Assembly (NCBI GenBank): GCA_018712825.1
Contig: DVGG01000013.1
Coordinates: forward strand, 1-32,105
Reading direction: 5' to 3'
Source: Candidatus Faecousia excrementipullorum
GTDB taxonomy: Bacteria; Bacillota; Clostridia; Oscillospirales; Oscillospiraceae
DNA: 32,105 nucleotides
A program made the translations under genes and the position numbers. Under the pieces are notes generated by a model that saw only the letters and a program-made list of their open reading frames with translations, was not told the origin of the DNA and ran no database searches. Positions 1 to 7,268 of the stretch are shown here, one piece after another (position 1 is the stretch's first letter; every line of letters starts with the position of its first letter).

Positions 1-53
1 ACCTCCACTTCCACATCCTGGGCGGCCGCCAGCTCTCCCTGGAAATGGCCTAA
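1..53 (+). CDS. HIT-family (histidine triad) protein, C-terminal end only
   Basis: The window opens inside a gene. Reading codons from base 3 gives LHFHILGGRQLSLEMA and then TAA at 51-53. The alternating His/hydrophobic run followed by GGR is the C-terminal signature of HIT-domain nucleotide hydrolases or transferases such as HinT; the incomplete codon at bases 1-2 (..AC) fits the first His of the HxHxH triad. These His residues form the active site that acts on nucleoside phosphoramidates in the family. Only about 16 residues are visible, so the subfamily and substrate cannot be judged. A repeat mosaic starts directly after the stop. Confidence 0.75.
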   Translation, partial: LHFHILGGRQLSLEMA

Positions 54-1262
54 GCGGCGAGTCGCCGCGGACAATGCGCACGGTGGCTTTCTGCGATTCG
101 TTACTTCCCTGACCCGCCCGGTATCGGCGGCTTGCCGCCGAACTTATTCACTATTCACTCTTCACGATTCTCTAAATCCGCCCGGTATCGTTACTGCGGT
201 GGTAGTGGATGCACAGACCAACGCCCCCCTTGCCAAAGGGGGGGTGGTTTGGCATAGCCAAACCGGGGGGATTCCGCAGGCTTGCAGGTTTCCACATAGG
301 TTTGTACTTTTGGGAAAGTGCCTGCTGTGGAATCCCTCAGTCACGGCGAAGGCCACCGGGGGCTCCCCGGCCGTGCCAGCTCCCTTTAACAAGGGAGCCT
401 TTGGGGTGCAGCGACGAAGCCCCCCTTGCCAAAGGGGGGTGCCTCGGCAACGCCGAGGCGGGGGGATTCCGCAGGCAAAGCCTGCGGAACTTCTTACCTA
501 TTCCCTCTTCACTATTCCCTAAAAAACCTTCCCCTTTCCACATGGGCTCGTACTTTGGGAAAGTGCCCCCTGTGAATCCCTCAGTCAAAAATCAAAGATT
601 TTTGCCAGCTCCCACAGGCCGGGAGCCGCGGGCAGTGCCCGCCGGGGTGCCCCCGGTGTCAATTTCGCACGGTAGTCTTCTACGATTCGTTCTTTCCCTG
701 ACCCACCCGGTATCGTTACTGCGGTGCAGTAGGTGCACAGCCCAAAGCCCCCCTTGCCAAAGGGGGGTGCCTCGGCAGCGCCGAGGCGGGGGGATTCCTC
801 AGGCTGGCAGGTTTCCACATTGGCTTGTACTTTTGGAAAGTGCCTGCTGTGAATCCCTCAGTCAAAAATCAAAGATTTTTGCCAGCTCCCTTTGGCAAGG
901 GAGCCTTTGGGGTGCAGCGACGAAGCCCCCCTTGCCAAAGGGGGGTGGTTTGGCGAAGCCAAGCCGGGGGGATAAGAGGCTTGCAGGTTTCCACATTGGT
1001 CTGTATTTTAGGTGAGTGCCCGCTGTAGAATCCCTCAGTCAAAAATCAGAGATTTTTGCCAGCTCCCTTTGGCAAGGGAGCCTTTTTGTGCCCGGTATCG
1101 TTCTATTGTGCAATACCGGGCTTTTTCAGGCTTTCAATCGACAGCGTGGGAAAGAAATCCCCCCAAAAACCACAATTTATAACGGGGGCAGTAGCCAAAA
1201 CCCACCACCCGAGCCAAAGCGAAGGGTCAATCTCGGTTGGTTCCTCCCGGGGGATTCTTAAG
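54..1262. repeat. Intergenic palindromic repeat mosaic, block 1
   Basis: No gene is supported here; open frames come from repeat modules read through. Recurring modules are: GAATCCCTCAGTC-[hairpin]-GCCAGCTCCC (around 330, 573, 848, 1029); CTTGCCAAAGGGGGG-[hairpin]-GGGGGGATTCC (around 229, 425, 751, 929); a TTCCGCAGGC-aaa-GCCTGCGGAA palindrome (near 466); and 'TTCACTATTCAC' heptad runs (near 145). CTCCCTTtggcAAGGGAGcc followed by T residues (near 1067-1087) would work as an intrinsic terminator. From 1088 the first half of a longer repeat begins (CCCGGTATCG hairpin and onward); it is interrupted at 1262 by the insertion sequence and resumes at 2802. Confidence 0.9.
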
Positions 1263-1275
1263 ACTAACTATTAAA

Positions 1276-1281
1276 AGTCAA
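1276..1281 (-). promoter_or_regulatory. -35 half of a circle-junction promoter (left end)
   Basis: On the minus strand the outer end of the element carries TTGACT. When the element's ends join through one CT core, this hexamer lies exactly 17 bp from TATTAT at 2792-2797 (13 nt from this end, CT, then TG). In the integrated state the two halves are 1.5 kb apart, so the strong promoter should exist only in the excised circle. Confidence 0.7.
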
Positions 1282-1384
1282 GTCCTGAAATGAGGAAATT
1301 GCAAATCAGTCTCCCCCCGTGAAAACGGCATGACAATTAGAGCGTCGAAGACGGCGCTCTGGCAGGGATATGAGGTTGGAGTCA

Positions 1385-2560
1385 TCAGACTGCTGGGCGG
1401 TATGCCTGTCCGGATTTCTCCATGGCGTAAATCAGACGCACCAGCTTCTTGGCAGCGTGGGATATGGCAACATTGTAGTGCTTGCCCTCAGAGCGCTTCT
1501 TGGCAAGGTAAGCGGCAAAAATCGGATTCCAGTTACAGACGAACCTGGTGGCATTGAAAATGGCATAGCGTAAATATCTGGAGCCACGCTTTTCCATGTG
1601 AGCGTAGCAGTTTTTCATTTGACCGGACTGGTGGACGGATGGAGACAGACCGGCATAGGCCAGGATCTTGTCCGGGGAATCGAAGCAGGAGAAATCTCCC
1701 ACCTCTGCCAGAATCATGGCACCCATCTGACTGCCGATACCTGGAATAGAGGTAATGGGGGATTGAATCTCATCCATGATGCAATCAATTTCTGCCTCCA
1801 CCTCCGCAATTTCTTCATCCAGCACGTGAATGAGGGAAATGGTATGCTTCAATTCCAGGGACTTGGCAGGCATAAAGGAGCCAATGGAGTTTCTGGCAAT
1901 GTTCCGAATCTCAACCGCGTTCTCCCTGCCATAGCGCCCCCTGGAGACCTCATGAAGCAAGTTTTTCAAGCGGGTCAGGTTTGCACCAGCCACCTGCTTT
2001 GCCCCCGGAAATTCCCTGAGAAGTGCGTAAACAGAGGCAATATGGAGATTGGGAAACAACTTTTCCAGTTCAGGAAAGAGAATGCAGACCAACCGGGACA
2101 CGGCGGTTTTCAGCTTTGCACGTTCACGAACTTTGTCAAATCTGTATCTTGTTAGTGACTTTAGCTCTTCGTTGTGATATGATGTACCCGTGTAGGGCTT
2201 GAGGTCTACATCAGACAGTAACATAGCTGCGATGGTTCGTGCGTCCACTCGGTCAGTCTTGGTTTTACGAAGGGTCAGACTTTTCCGATAGAGGTTGGTA
2301 TGCAAAGGATTTATGACAAAGGTGGGTAGACCTTTGTCAAGAAGGAATCCCAAAATGTTGTAGCTGTAATGTCCGGTGGCTTCAAGTCCTACCTTTATTT
2401 TGTCTCCGGGCCTGGAGCAGGAGCGGATGGCTTGGAGCAGGTTCCCGAATCCCTCCATGTTGTTGGGGATGGTGAACACATCCGCCAGAACTTCTCCTTC
2501 CGAGCTTAGGATAAAGCAGTCATGCTTGTCCTTTGCCACATCGATACCAACGCAAATCAT
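1385..2560 (-). CDS. IS110-family transposase (bridge RNA-guided recombinase)
   Basis: A 391-residue protein with an N-terminal RuvC-like DEDD domain and a C-terminal IS116/IS110/IS902 domain. The catalytic acids are visible: D7 in GIDVAKDKHD, E60 in GLEATGHYS, and D103/D106 in KTDRVDARTI. The C-terminal half has the helix-hairpin-helix-like SIPGIGSQMGAMILAEVGDF and LAYAGLSPSVHQSG, where the family's active-site serine is expected, then KRGSRYLRYAI. Length is typical and no frame is broken. Start: GGAGG sits 7 nt before the ATG. Members of this family recombine DNA using an RNA from the adjacent non-coding end; here that RNA would come from just upstream (2590-2785). High confidence in the family; activity is inferred from the intact motifs. 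Confidence 0.96.
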   Translation of the reverse strand: MICVGIDVAKDKHDCFILSSEGEVLADVFTIPNNMEGFGNLLQAIRSCSRPGDKIKVGLEATGHYSYNILGFLLDKGLPTFVINPLHTNLYRKSLTLRKTKTDRVDARTIAAMLLSDVDLKPYTGTSYHNEELKSLTRYRFDKVRERAKLKTAVSRLVCILFPELEKLFPNLHIASVYALLREFPGAKQVAGANLTRLKNLLHEVSRGRYGRENAVEIRNIARNSIGSFMPAKSLELKHTISLIHVLDEEIAEVEAEIDCIMDEIQSPITSIPGIGSQMGAMILAEVGDFSCFDSPDKILAYAGLSPSVHQSGQMKNCYAHMEKRGSRYLRYAIFNATRFVCNWNPIFAAYLAKKRSEGKHYNVAISHAAKKLVRLIYAMEKSGQAYRPAV

Positions 2561-2589
2561 GATTATACCTCCAGAATATATTTTATGAT

Positions 2590-2785
2590 GCTGTATCCAC
2601 AGAACACTTTACTGTTGTAACCTTGTTCTACATAAACCGTCTGGCGGTATCTAACTGATTAACAAATCTGTAAAGGGCTGTGGTTGGAGCCTTAAGAAAA
2701 CCGTCTTGCGGTAGGGGGAGACCACCAATCCACAGCATCCTCTACAGTGTAGCATACGTCCTTGCAAAAGGACACTGAAAACTAC
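2590..2785 (-). ncRNA. Candidate IS110 bridge RNA with target and donor loops
   Basis: Read on the minus strand this region folds in the order expected of a bridge RNA. (1) A 5' hairpin GTCCTT-ttgc-AAGGAC (2758-2773). (2) A loop closed by GCTGTGG-a-TTGG / CCAA-CCACAGC, with inner hairpin ACCG-caaga-CGGT; its 5' internal strand holds CTCCCCCT and its 3' strand holds TTCTTAAGG. (3) A second loop closed by CTTTAC/GTAAAG, with inner hairpin ACCG-ccaga-CGGT; its strands contain AGTTAG and AACAAG. Loop 2 matches the occupied target (CCCCCTTAAGAA in this orientation). Loop 3 partly matches the element's own ends (AGTTAGT-CT and CT-TGT). Start and end are approximate: the start is set from the junction promoter and the end is upstream of the transposase ribosome site. 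Confidence 0.82.
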
Positions 2786-2791
2786 TACTCT

Positions 2792-2797
2792 ATAATA
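2792..2797 (-). promoter_or_regulatory. -10 half of the circle-junction promoter (right end)
   Basis: TATTAT on the minus strand, 2 bp inside the element's end. It pairs with TTGACT at 1276-1281 at 17-bp spacing only after end joining. Transcription would start near 2785 and yield the bridge RNA and then the transposase mRNA. Confidence 0.7.
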
Positions 2798-2801
2798 CAA
2801 G

Positions 2802-3080
2802 GGGGGAACAATTCGAGCGGGAGCGAGTTGTTCCCCCCTTGAGCCGGACAACTTTCCATACTTTCTTGCCGGAGCAAGAAAGGAAGGCCCTGCTGGCAAG
2901 CACTTGCAGAAAGCCGATTGGAGAACAGACTCAAAGGTTATAACCGTGTGTCGATAACCGCCAGCAAGTACCACTCCCCCAAGCAAACCACAAACACACC
3001 CCCCGCTTGCTCCCTCAGTCACCTGCGGTGACAGCTCCCTCCGGTCGGGAGCTATGGGCTGCGCCGCTGTTAGTGGGTGC
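2802..3080. repeat. Second half of long repeat copy 1, then short modules
   Basis: The long repeat resumes after the insertion: GGGGGGAACAA...TTGTTCCCCCC hairpin, then TTTCTTGC-cgga-GCAAGAAA, then a conserved stretch through about 2990. A module TCCCTCAGTC-ACC-tgc-GGT-GACAGCTCCCTCCGG follows near 3013. The same order occurs at 10294-10545 and 21836-22090. No open frame with a ribosome site is supported. Confidence 0.88.
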
Positions 3081-3114
3081 AAAAATGCCCCGGTTCCCAT
3101 GGGGGAACCGGGGC
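3081..3114 (-). terminator. Intrinsic terminator of the first degV gene
   Basis: GCCCCGGTTCCC and its complement form a stem of about 12 bp (3087-3114). On the minus strand it is followed by ATTTTT (3086-3081), starting 14 nt past the degV stop codon. Confidence 0.88.
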
Positions 3115-3127
3115 GGTTGATGTAGGG

Positions 3128-3988
3128 TTATCGGTGCTGACCCAAGAAGAACAGGGCCAGGGTGCCGGGGCCGGAGTGGGAGCCGATGACGGCGCCGGTG
3201 TAGTAGATGAGCACGTCCTTTACGCCGCACTTCTCCTTCACCTGGGCTTCCAGATACCTGGCGTCCTCCATGCAGTCGCCGTGGCAGATGAACACCGTGT
3301 CATTCTCTCCGGGAAGGGCCAGCTCCTGCATCTTCTTCACCAGAGCGTCGATGGAGGCCTTCCGTCCCCGGGCTTTGCTTACGGAAATCAGGTGGCCTTC
3401 GTCGTCCATGTGGAGAACCGGCTTAATCTGCATCATGGTGCCAAGCAATGCCGTGGCGGCGCTGATTCTGCCGCCCCGCTTCAGATACATCAGGTCGTCC
3501 ACCGTGAACCAGTGGCACAGGTGGAATTTGTTTTCCTCGCACCAGTCCCGCAGCTCCTCCAAAGACAGACCCTTTTCCTTCTGCTTGCAGGCGTAGTACA
3601 CCAGAAGACCCTGGCCCAGAGAGGCGGAGCGGGTGTCCACCACATAGATTTTCCGCTGGGGGAAGGCCTCTGCCAGCTCCCCGGCGGCGATTACCGCACT
3701 CTGGTAGGTGGTGCTCAGGCCCGAGGAGAAGGCCAGCACCAGCACGTCCTCCCCTGCCTCCAGAATGGGGCGGATGATGCTCTCCCAATCCTGGGGATTG
3801 GCGGCGGAGGTGGTGGCAGGCTCACCTGCCCGGAGTCCGGCATACAGCTCCTTGAGCCAGCTTTCCGTGTAGTGGGTGTGGGTTTCGTTTTTATAGTTCA
3901 CACTCAGGGGAACGGCGGTCAGCCCCAACTGGGCGTACATTTCCTGGGGGAAGTCGCAGCTGGTATCGGTGACAATACGGTAAGACAT
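3128..3988 (-). CDS. DegV family fatty-acid-binding protein
   Basis: About 286 residues, typical for DegV proteins, which bind a fatty acid between two domains; several act as the FakB subunit that presents fatty acids to a FakA kinase. The N-terminal signature VTDTSCDFP, the central SSGLSTTYQSA (lipid carboxylate contacts in the family), DTRSASLGQG and the C-terminal GPGTLALFFLG are present. Start: the ATG at 3988 has GGAGA 7 nt upstream; an in-frame GTG two codons earlier sits too close to it. The gene stands alone and is divergent from the cation exporter, with its own terminator. No FakA-like gene is in the window, so a role in phospholipid precursor supply is inference. A second, divergent DegV is encoded at 8667-9512. 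Confidence 0.95.
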   Translation of the reverse strand: MSYRIVTDTSCDFPQEMYAQLGLTAVPLSVNYKNETHTHYTESWLKELYAGLRAGEPATTSAANPQDWESIIRPILEAGEDVLVLAFSSGLSTTYQSAVIAAGELAEAFPQRKIYVVDTRSASLGQGLLVYYACKQKEKGLSLEELRDWCEENKFHLCHWFTVDDLMYLKRGGRISAATALLGTMMQIKPVLHMDDEGHLISVSKARGRKASIDALVKKMQELALPGENDTVFICHGDCMEDARYLEAQVKEKCGVKDVLIYYTGAVIGSHSGPGTLALFFLGQHR

Positions 3989-4012
3989 AGGCACATCTCC
4001 TTAAAAATAATC

Positions 4013-4041
4013 TTTACATCCCTATTCCCAAAAGGTATAAT
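4013..4041 (+). promoter_or_regulatory. SigA-type promoter of the CDF exporter
   Basis: TTTACA (4013-4018), a 17-bp spacer, and TATAAT (4036-4041). Predicted start near 4048, leaving a leader of about 130 nt before the gene. Confidence 0.75.
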
Positions 4042-4118
4042 GGGCTTTATGCAATCATACTCTGTCAGGGGCAGGATTGTCAACCTACTGGAAAGGAACA
4101 CAGCCCTATCCCCTGTAG

Positions 4119-4156
4119 AACCCGGACTCTACCTGTGGTAGAGCCGGTTATTTTCT
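4119..4156 (+). promoter_or_regulatory. Leader hairpin with T-rich tail before the CDF gene
   Basis: AACCCGGACTCTAC (4119-4132) pairs, with two bulges, with GTAGAGCCGGTT (4138-4149), followed by ATTTTCTTT. It lies between the promoter and the ribosome site, so it could be an attenuator. Upstream leader segments can also pair (AGGGG with CCCCT; GCAATC with GATTG). I could not match it to a known metal riboswitch. Confidence 0.5.
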
Positions 4157-4177
4157 TTGGTTTGGAGGCGAAAAACC

Positions 4178-5350
4178 ATGACAAAGCTTCTGCTTCGTCT
4201 GTTCGTGAAGGATTACAGCCAAAAGGACAACCCCCAGGTCCGCACCCGGGTGGGAAAGCTGTCGGGAGGCGTGGGTATTTTCTGCAACCTGCTTCTGTGC
4301 GCAGGAAAGCTCCTTGCCGGCACCCTCTCCGGCTCCGTGGCCATTACCGCCGATGCCGTGAACAACCTGTCCGACGCCAGCAGCTCCATTGTCACGCTGG
4401 TGGGCTTCCGGCTGGCAGAGCGTCCGGCGGACGAGGATCACCCCTACGGCCATGCCCGGTTTGAGTATCTGTCCGGCCTGGCGGTGGCGGCGCTGATTAT
4501 CCTCATCGGCTTTGAGCTGGCCAAGACCTCTCTGGAAAAAATCATCAACCCGGCGGCGGTGGACTTCTCCCTGCCGGTGGCCCTGGTGCTGATTGGATCT
4601 GTGGCGGTGAAGCTGTGGATGATGCTCTTTAACCGGAAGCTGGGAAAATACATAAACTCCGGCACCCTCCTGGCCACCGCAGCGGACAGCCGCAACGATG
4701 TGATCACCACCTCTGTCGTCCTGGCTGCCGGGGTGATTCAGTGGCTCACCCGGTGGCAGATTGACGGCTATATGGGCTTTCTGGTGGCCCTTTTCATCCT
4801 TTACAGCGGCATCGGCATCGCCAAGGATACCATCAGCCCCCTGCTGGGCGAGGCTGCCAGCCCGGAGCTGCGGCAGACCATTGTGGATTTGGTGAGCAGC
4901 GACCCCTGGGTGCTGGGCTACCATGACCTGATGGTCCATGACTACGGCCCCGGCCAGCGGTTTGCCAGCCTCCATGTGGAGATGGACAGCAGCCGGGAGC
5001 CTCTGGCCTGCCACGAGCGGATTGACAATCTGGAGCGGCGGTGCCTTCGGGAGCACAATGTCCACCTGGTGATTCACTACGACCCGGTGGTGGTGGGGGA
5101 CTCCCGGGTGGACGGCCTGCAACAGCAGGTGCAGAGCATCCTCACGGGCATTGACCCCCGCCTGTCCATCCACGATTTCCGGGTGGTGTTCGGCAACGAC
5201 CACACCAACGTGATTTTCGATATGGAGGTGCCTGCCTCCCTGAAAAATCAGGAAAAAGCTCTGAAAAAGCAGGTGGAGCAGGGGTTAACCCAGGCAAATG
5301 GGGAAACCTATTATGCAGTCATCACCTTTGACCAGGGAGCTTTTCAGTGA
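4178..5350 (+). CDS. Cation diffusion facilitator (CDF) exporter, probably manganese type
   Basis: A 390-residue CDF family protein: six N-terminal membrane helices (residues about 30-210) and an extended cytoplasmic C-terminal region (about 215-390). The metal-site motif in helix 2 is ADAVNNLSD, placing Asn62 and Asp66 at the positions of D45/D49 of YiiP. Helix 5 has ADSRNDV, with Asp170 and Asp174. Asp rather than His at the first helix-5 position is characteristic of manganese-transporting CDFs such as MntE, so Mn2+ export is the best guess. HPYGHARFEYLS is the usual CDF signature. Start: GGAGG 9 nt before the ATG at 4178; an in-frame TTG seven codons earlier has no ribosome site. The stop overlaps the convergent gene by 7 bp. 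Confidence 0.93.
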   Translation: MTKLLLRLFVKDYSQKDNPQVRTRVGKLSGGVGIFCNLLLCAGKLLAGTLSGSVAITADAVNNLSDASSSIVTLVGFRLAERPADEDHPYGHARFEYLSGLAVAALIILIGFELAKTSLEKIINPAAVDFSLPVALVLIGSVAVKLWMMLFNRKLGKYINSGTLLATAADSRNDVITTSVVLAAGVIQWLTRWQIDGYMGFLVALFILYSGIGIAKDTISPLLGEAASPELRQTIVDLVSSDPWVLGYHDLMVHDYGPGQRFASLHVEMDSSREPLACHERIDNLERRCLREHNVHLVIHYDPVVVGDSRVDGLQQQVQSILTGIDPRLSIHDFRVVFGNDHTNVIFDMEVPASLKNQEKALKKQVEQGLTQANGETYYAVITFDQGAFQ

Positions 5351-5760
5351 GGGCGCTTCCCCAGCCACAGCCGGGGAAAGCTGCCGATGAGCAGGCAGCT
5401 CCACAGAAACAGGCTTAAAAACCAGTACTGACCGCAAAACATCGGGGCGGAGACCAACATGAGAAGCTCCGTCAGCACCGTCCCCACCTGGGCGGAGGCG
5501 TTTACGGACAATATGCTGGCCACAAGAAAAACGAGGGTCAGCACCAGTGAGCACAGGCAGATGACCCGCAGCCGCAGAAGCCCCTTTTTATCCCCGGTCT
5601 TTACCGCATCGGCAAGCAGCAGCACCCCCGGCACAAAGAACAAAAGGCTGATGGCTACCAGAACCGCCTTGCCAAAGCCGGCAGGCTCCTGTATGGTGCC
5701 CAGTCCCACGCACAGGATATACAGGCAGCCCCAGGAAGCATACAAGATTTTTTCACGCAT
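5344..5760 (-). CDS. Hypothetical four-helix membrane protein
   Basis: 138 residues with four predicted membrane helices: residues about 9-20, 28-52, 67-88 and 108-128 (for example AVLVAISLLFFVPGVLLLADAV and LCSLVLTLVFLVASILSV). It ends in a short basic tail. AAGGAG lies about 9 nt before the ATG. Its 3' end overlaps the CDF gene's 3' end by 7 bp, so the two are convergent. I do not recognise the family; the size and topology suggest a small integral membrane protein with no visible catalytic motif. Confidence 0.8.
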   Translation of the reverse strand: MREKILYASWGCLYILCVGLGTIQEPAGFGKAVLVAISLLFFVPGVLLLADAVKTGDKKGLLRLRVICLCSLVLTLVFLVASILSVNASAQVGTVLTELLMLVSAPMFCGQYWFLSLFLWSCLLIGSFPRLWLGKRPH

Positions 5761-5846
5761 ACAATGGTTACTCCTTTGGGAAGATAACCCTTATTTTACC
5801 GGAAAAACCCTCTTTTGGCAAGGGGAATATCCGGCAGAAAAAAAGC

Positions 5847-5875
5847 TGGACAGTCCGGGATTATCCTGATATAAT
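5847..5875 (+). promoter_or_regulatory. Promoter of nrdR operon
   Basis: TGGACA (5847-5852), a 17-bp spacer, and TATAAT (5870-5875), with nrdR starting about 30 nt after the expected transcription start. Confidence 0.75.
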
Positions 5876-5910
5876 ATGGTAATAAATGATAGAAAGGGGC
5901 GTATTTCCCC

Positions 5911-6366
5911 ATGAAATGTCCATTTTGCGGCGACCTTGACAGCAAGGTCATCGACTCCCGCCATTCCGACGACGGCCTGAGCATCCGCCGCCGCCGGGAG
6001 TGCCTTCGCTGCCAGCGCCGGTTTACCACCTACGAGAGTGTGGAAGTGCTGCCCATTATTGTGGTGAAGCGGGACGGCTCCCGCCAGGCCTTTGACCGGA
6101 ACAAGATTCTCAACTCCATGGTCCGGGCCTTCGACAAGCGGAAGGTGGAGATTTCCCAGCTGGAGAGGATTGCCACAGAGATTGAACAGACCCTCCAGAA
6201 CACCCTGGAGCGGGAGGTCAGCACCGACCGGATCGGTGAGATGGTCATGGCCCGGATCAAGCCCCTGGACGAGGTGGCCTACATCCGCTTTGCCTCCGTG
6301 TACCGCCGGTTTCAGGATGTGGGAAGCTTCATCCACGAAATCAATCAATTCCTGGAGGAAAAATAA
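5911..6366 (+). CDS. nrdR: Transcriptional repressor NrdR
   Basis: 151 residues, the normal NrdR length. The N-terminal zinc ribbon has C3, C6, C31 and C34 (MKCPFCG...RECLRCQRRF), with the conserved basic stretch SIRRRREC for DNA contact. The ATP-cone domain (about 49-139) has VKRDGSRQAFDRNKI and the conserved VAYIRFASVYRRF end. NrdR senses ATP/dATP and represses ribonucleotide reductase operons. AAAGGGG lies about 11 nt before the ATG. Here it is followed 14 nt later by an SdpI-like membrane gene, probably co-transcribed; no reductase genes are nearby, and no clear NrdR box pair was found in its own promoter. Confidence 0.98.
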   Translation: MKCPFCGDLDSKVIDSRHSDDGLSIRRRRECLRCQRRFTTYESVEVLPIIVVKRDGSRQAFDRNKILNSMVRAFDKRKVEISQLERIATEIEQTLQNTLEREVSTDRIGEMVMARIKPLDEVAYIRFASVYRRFQDVGSFIHEINQFLEEK

Positions 6367-6380
6367 GGAGATAACCGTTT

Positions 6381-6977
6381 ATGGACAAGCTCTTGTCTTT
6401 GTTTGACAATTTTGACCTGGCAAAGCTGCTGCCGGACCTGCAAAAGGTATTTTCCGACATCCGCACCTGGGCCGGGCTTCTGGTGCTGGTTGGGCCGCTG
6501 GTGCTGCTGGGGGTGGGCCTGTACTATATGTTCCTTACCCCCAAGGAGGCCAATCACCGCACCGGCTTCCGCACCCCCTTCGGTATGGGCAGCGTCTCCG
6601 CCTGGCGGTTTACCCAGCGGATTGCCGGCCTGGTCTATGCGGGCCTGGGGCTGATTCTTCTGATTGTGATGCTGATCTGGAAGGCCTCCTGGGGCGGTCT
6701 GGACATCATTCCCTATGTGACCAAGGCGGTAACCGCCCTGATTGTCCAGGGTGTGCTGGTGGCCCTGGCCTGGCTGGGCCTGAACATTGTTCCGGCGGTG
6801 TTCTTCAAGTGGAACGGCGAGCCCCGGCGGGAGCTGCCGGAGCGGAAAATGCCTGCGATTCCGCGGCAGAAAAAGCCCCGGCCCCAAGAGCCGGAGGAAA
6901 TCCCGGTGGAAGAGAATCCGGAGGAATACACTTATTTTCAGGAGGAAACCCCTGAGGAGCAGCCCCCCATGGAATAA
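6381..6977 (+). CDS. SdpI-like membrane protein with acidic/Pro-rich tail
   Basis: 198 residues. Three hydrophobic segments (about 29-52, 80-101, 113-140) surround NHRTGFRTPFGMGSVSAWRFTQR, which resembles the conserved 'GYRTPRSM...AWxFAQ' loop of the SdpI/YhfL family (immunity to the SDP toxin in Bacillus for SdpI itself). After residue about 145 the protein becomes a cytoplasmic tail rich in Pro, Glu and Arg. AGGAG precedes the ATG by 9 nt. It follows nrdR closely and ends just before an intrinsic terminator. A role in immunity is not implied by context; the family assignment rests on the loop motif only. Confidence 0.78.
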   Translation: MDKLLSLFDNFDLAKLLPDLQKVFSDIRTWAGLLVLVGPLVLLGVGLYYMFLTPKEANHRTGFRTPFGMGSVSAWRFTQRIAGLVYAGLGLILLIVMLIWKASWGGLDIIPYVTKAVTALIVQGVLVALAWLGLNIVPAVFFKWNGEPRRELPERKMPAIPRQKKPRPQEPEEIPVEENPEEYTYFQEETPEEQPPME

Positions 6978-6981
6978 AAAT

Positions 6982-7010
6982 AACCCCGGAAGGCACAGCC
7001 TTCCGGGGTT
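6982..7010 (+). terminator. Terminator hairpin after the nrdR operon (copy 1)
   Basis: AACCCCGGAAGGc and its complement form a strong stem beginning 4 nt after the stop codon, followed by TTTC. The identical 29-bp sequence is repeated at 7235-7263. Confidence 0.8.
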
Positions 7011-7156
7011 TCAGACTGCCAATAAAGTCCCAAACCGGCAAAAGCAAGAGGAAATTGGCATTTTTTCCTTTTTGGCGGATTGGCTGGGAAACTGGGTTTG
7101 ATTTTCTCTATAAATGCCAAAGAGTTGTTGCTGCGCAACTGCTTTTGCCTTACAGC

Positions 7157-7205
7157 GCAAACGCCGCCCTACCGTACCCTATGTACGCCGACGGGCGGCG
7201 TTTGC
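7157..7205. repeat. Long inverted repeat
   Basis: GCAAACGCCGCCC (7157-7169) is perfectly complementary to 7193-7205, with an inner CGTAC/GTACG stem. It lies between the two identical terminator hairpins. On the plus strand it is followed by a T-rich tract, so it may be an extra terminator; no gene is visible between 7011 and 7234. Confidence 0.7.
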
Positions 7206-7234
7206 TTGTCTTTGTGCCTTTTTTGATACGCTGT

Positions 7235-7263
7235 AACCCCGGAAGGCACAGCCTTCCGGGGTT
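7235..7263 (-). terminator. Second copy of the 29-bp hairpin, after the zinc-ribbon gene
   Basis: Identical to 6982-7010. On the minus strand it begins 5 nt beyond the stop codon of the zinc-ribbon gene. The T-run is poor in that direction, so it may act mainly as an mRNA 3'-end stabiliser or bidirectional stop. Confidence 0.55.
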
Positions 7264-7268
7264 TGCTT

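Larger units (their letters stand above)
1263..2801 (-). mobile_element. IS110-family insertion sequence, complete
   Basis: The ends can be set by comparison with an uninterrupted copy of the same flanking repeat at 10270-10310. There the sequence runs GATTCTTA-AG-GGGGGAAC. Here GATTCTTAAG ends at 1262 and AG-GGGGGAAC resumes at 2800. A 1,539-bp element carrying one core dinucleotide (AG on this strand, CT in transposase orientation) therefore lies between two copies of the core. There are no terminal inverted repeats or longer target duplication, as expected for IS110. It holds one transposase gene, about 240 bp of upstream non-coding DNA encoding a candidate bridge RNA, and about 120 bp downstream of the gene. 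It appears intact. Confidence 0.9.

Noticed and set aside
209..1015. Long open frame (268 codons) through the first repeat block, with several others like it
   Set aside because: It reads through palindromic modules on both strands, has no ribosome site, and gives Pro/Gly/Arg-rich repeats without domain character.
330..1090. CRISPR array
   Set aside because: Repeats are palindromic modules of mixed order and irregular spacing without unique spacers of constant length, and there are no cas genes.
3077..4141. Open frame of 354 codons opposite the first degV gene
   Set aside because: It is the antisense frame of a well-supported gene in GC-rich DNA. Its last 30 codons cross the CDF leader, but the only ATG after the predicted transcription start has no ribosome site.
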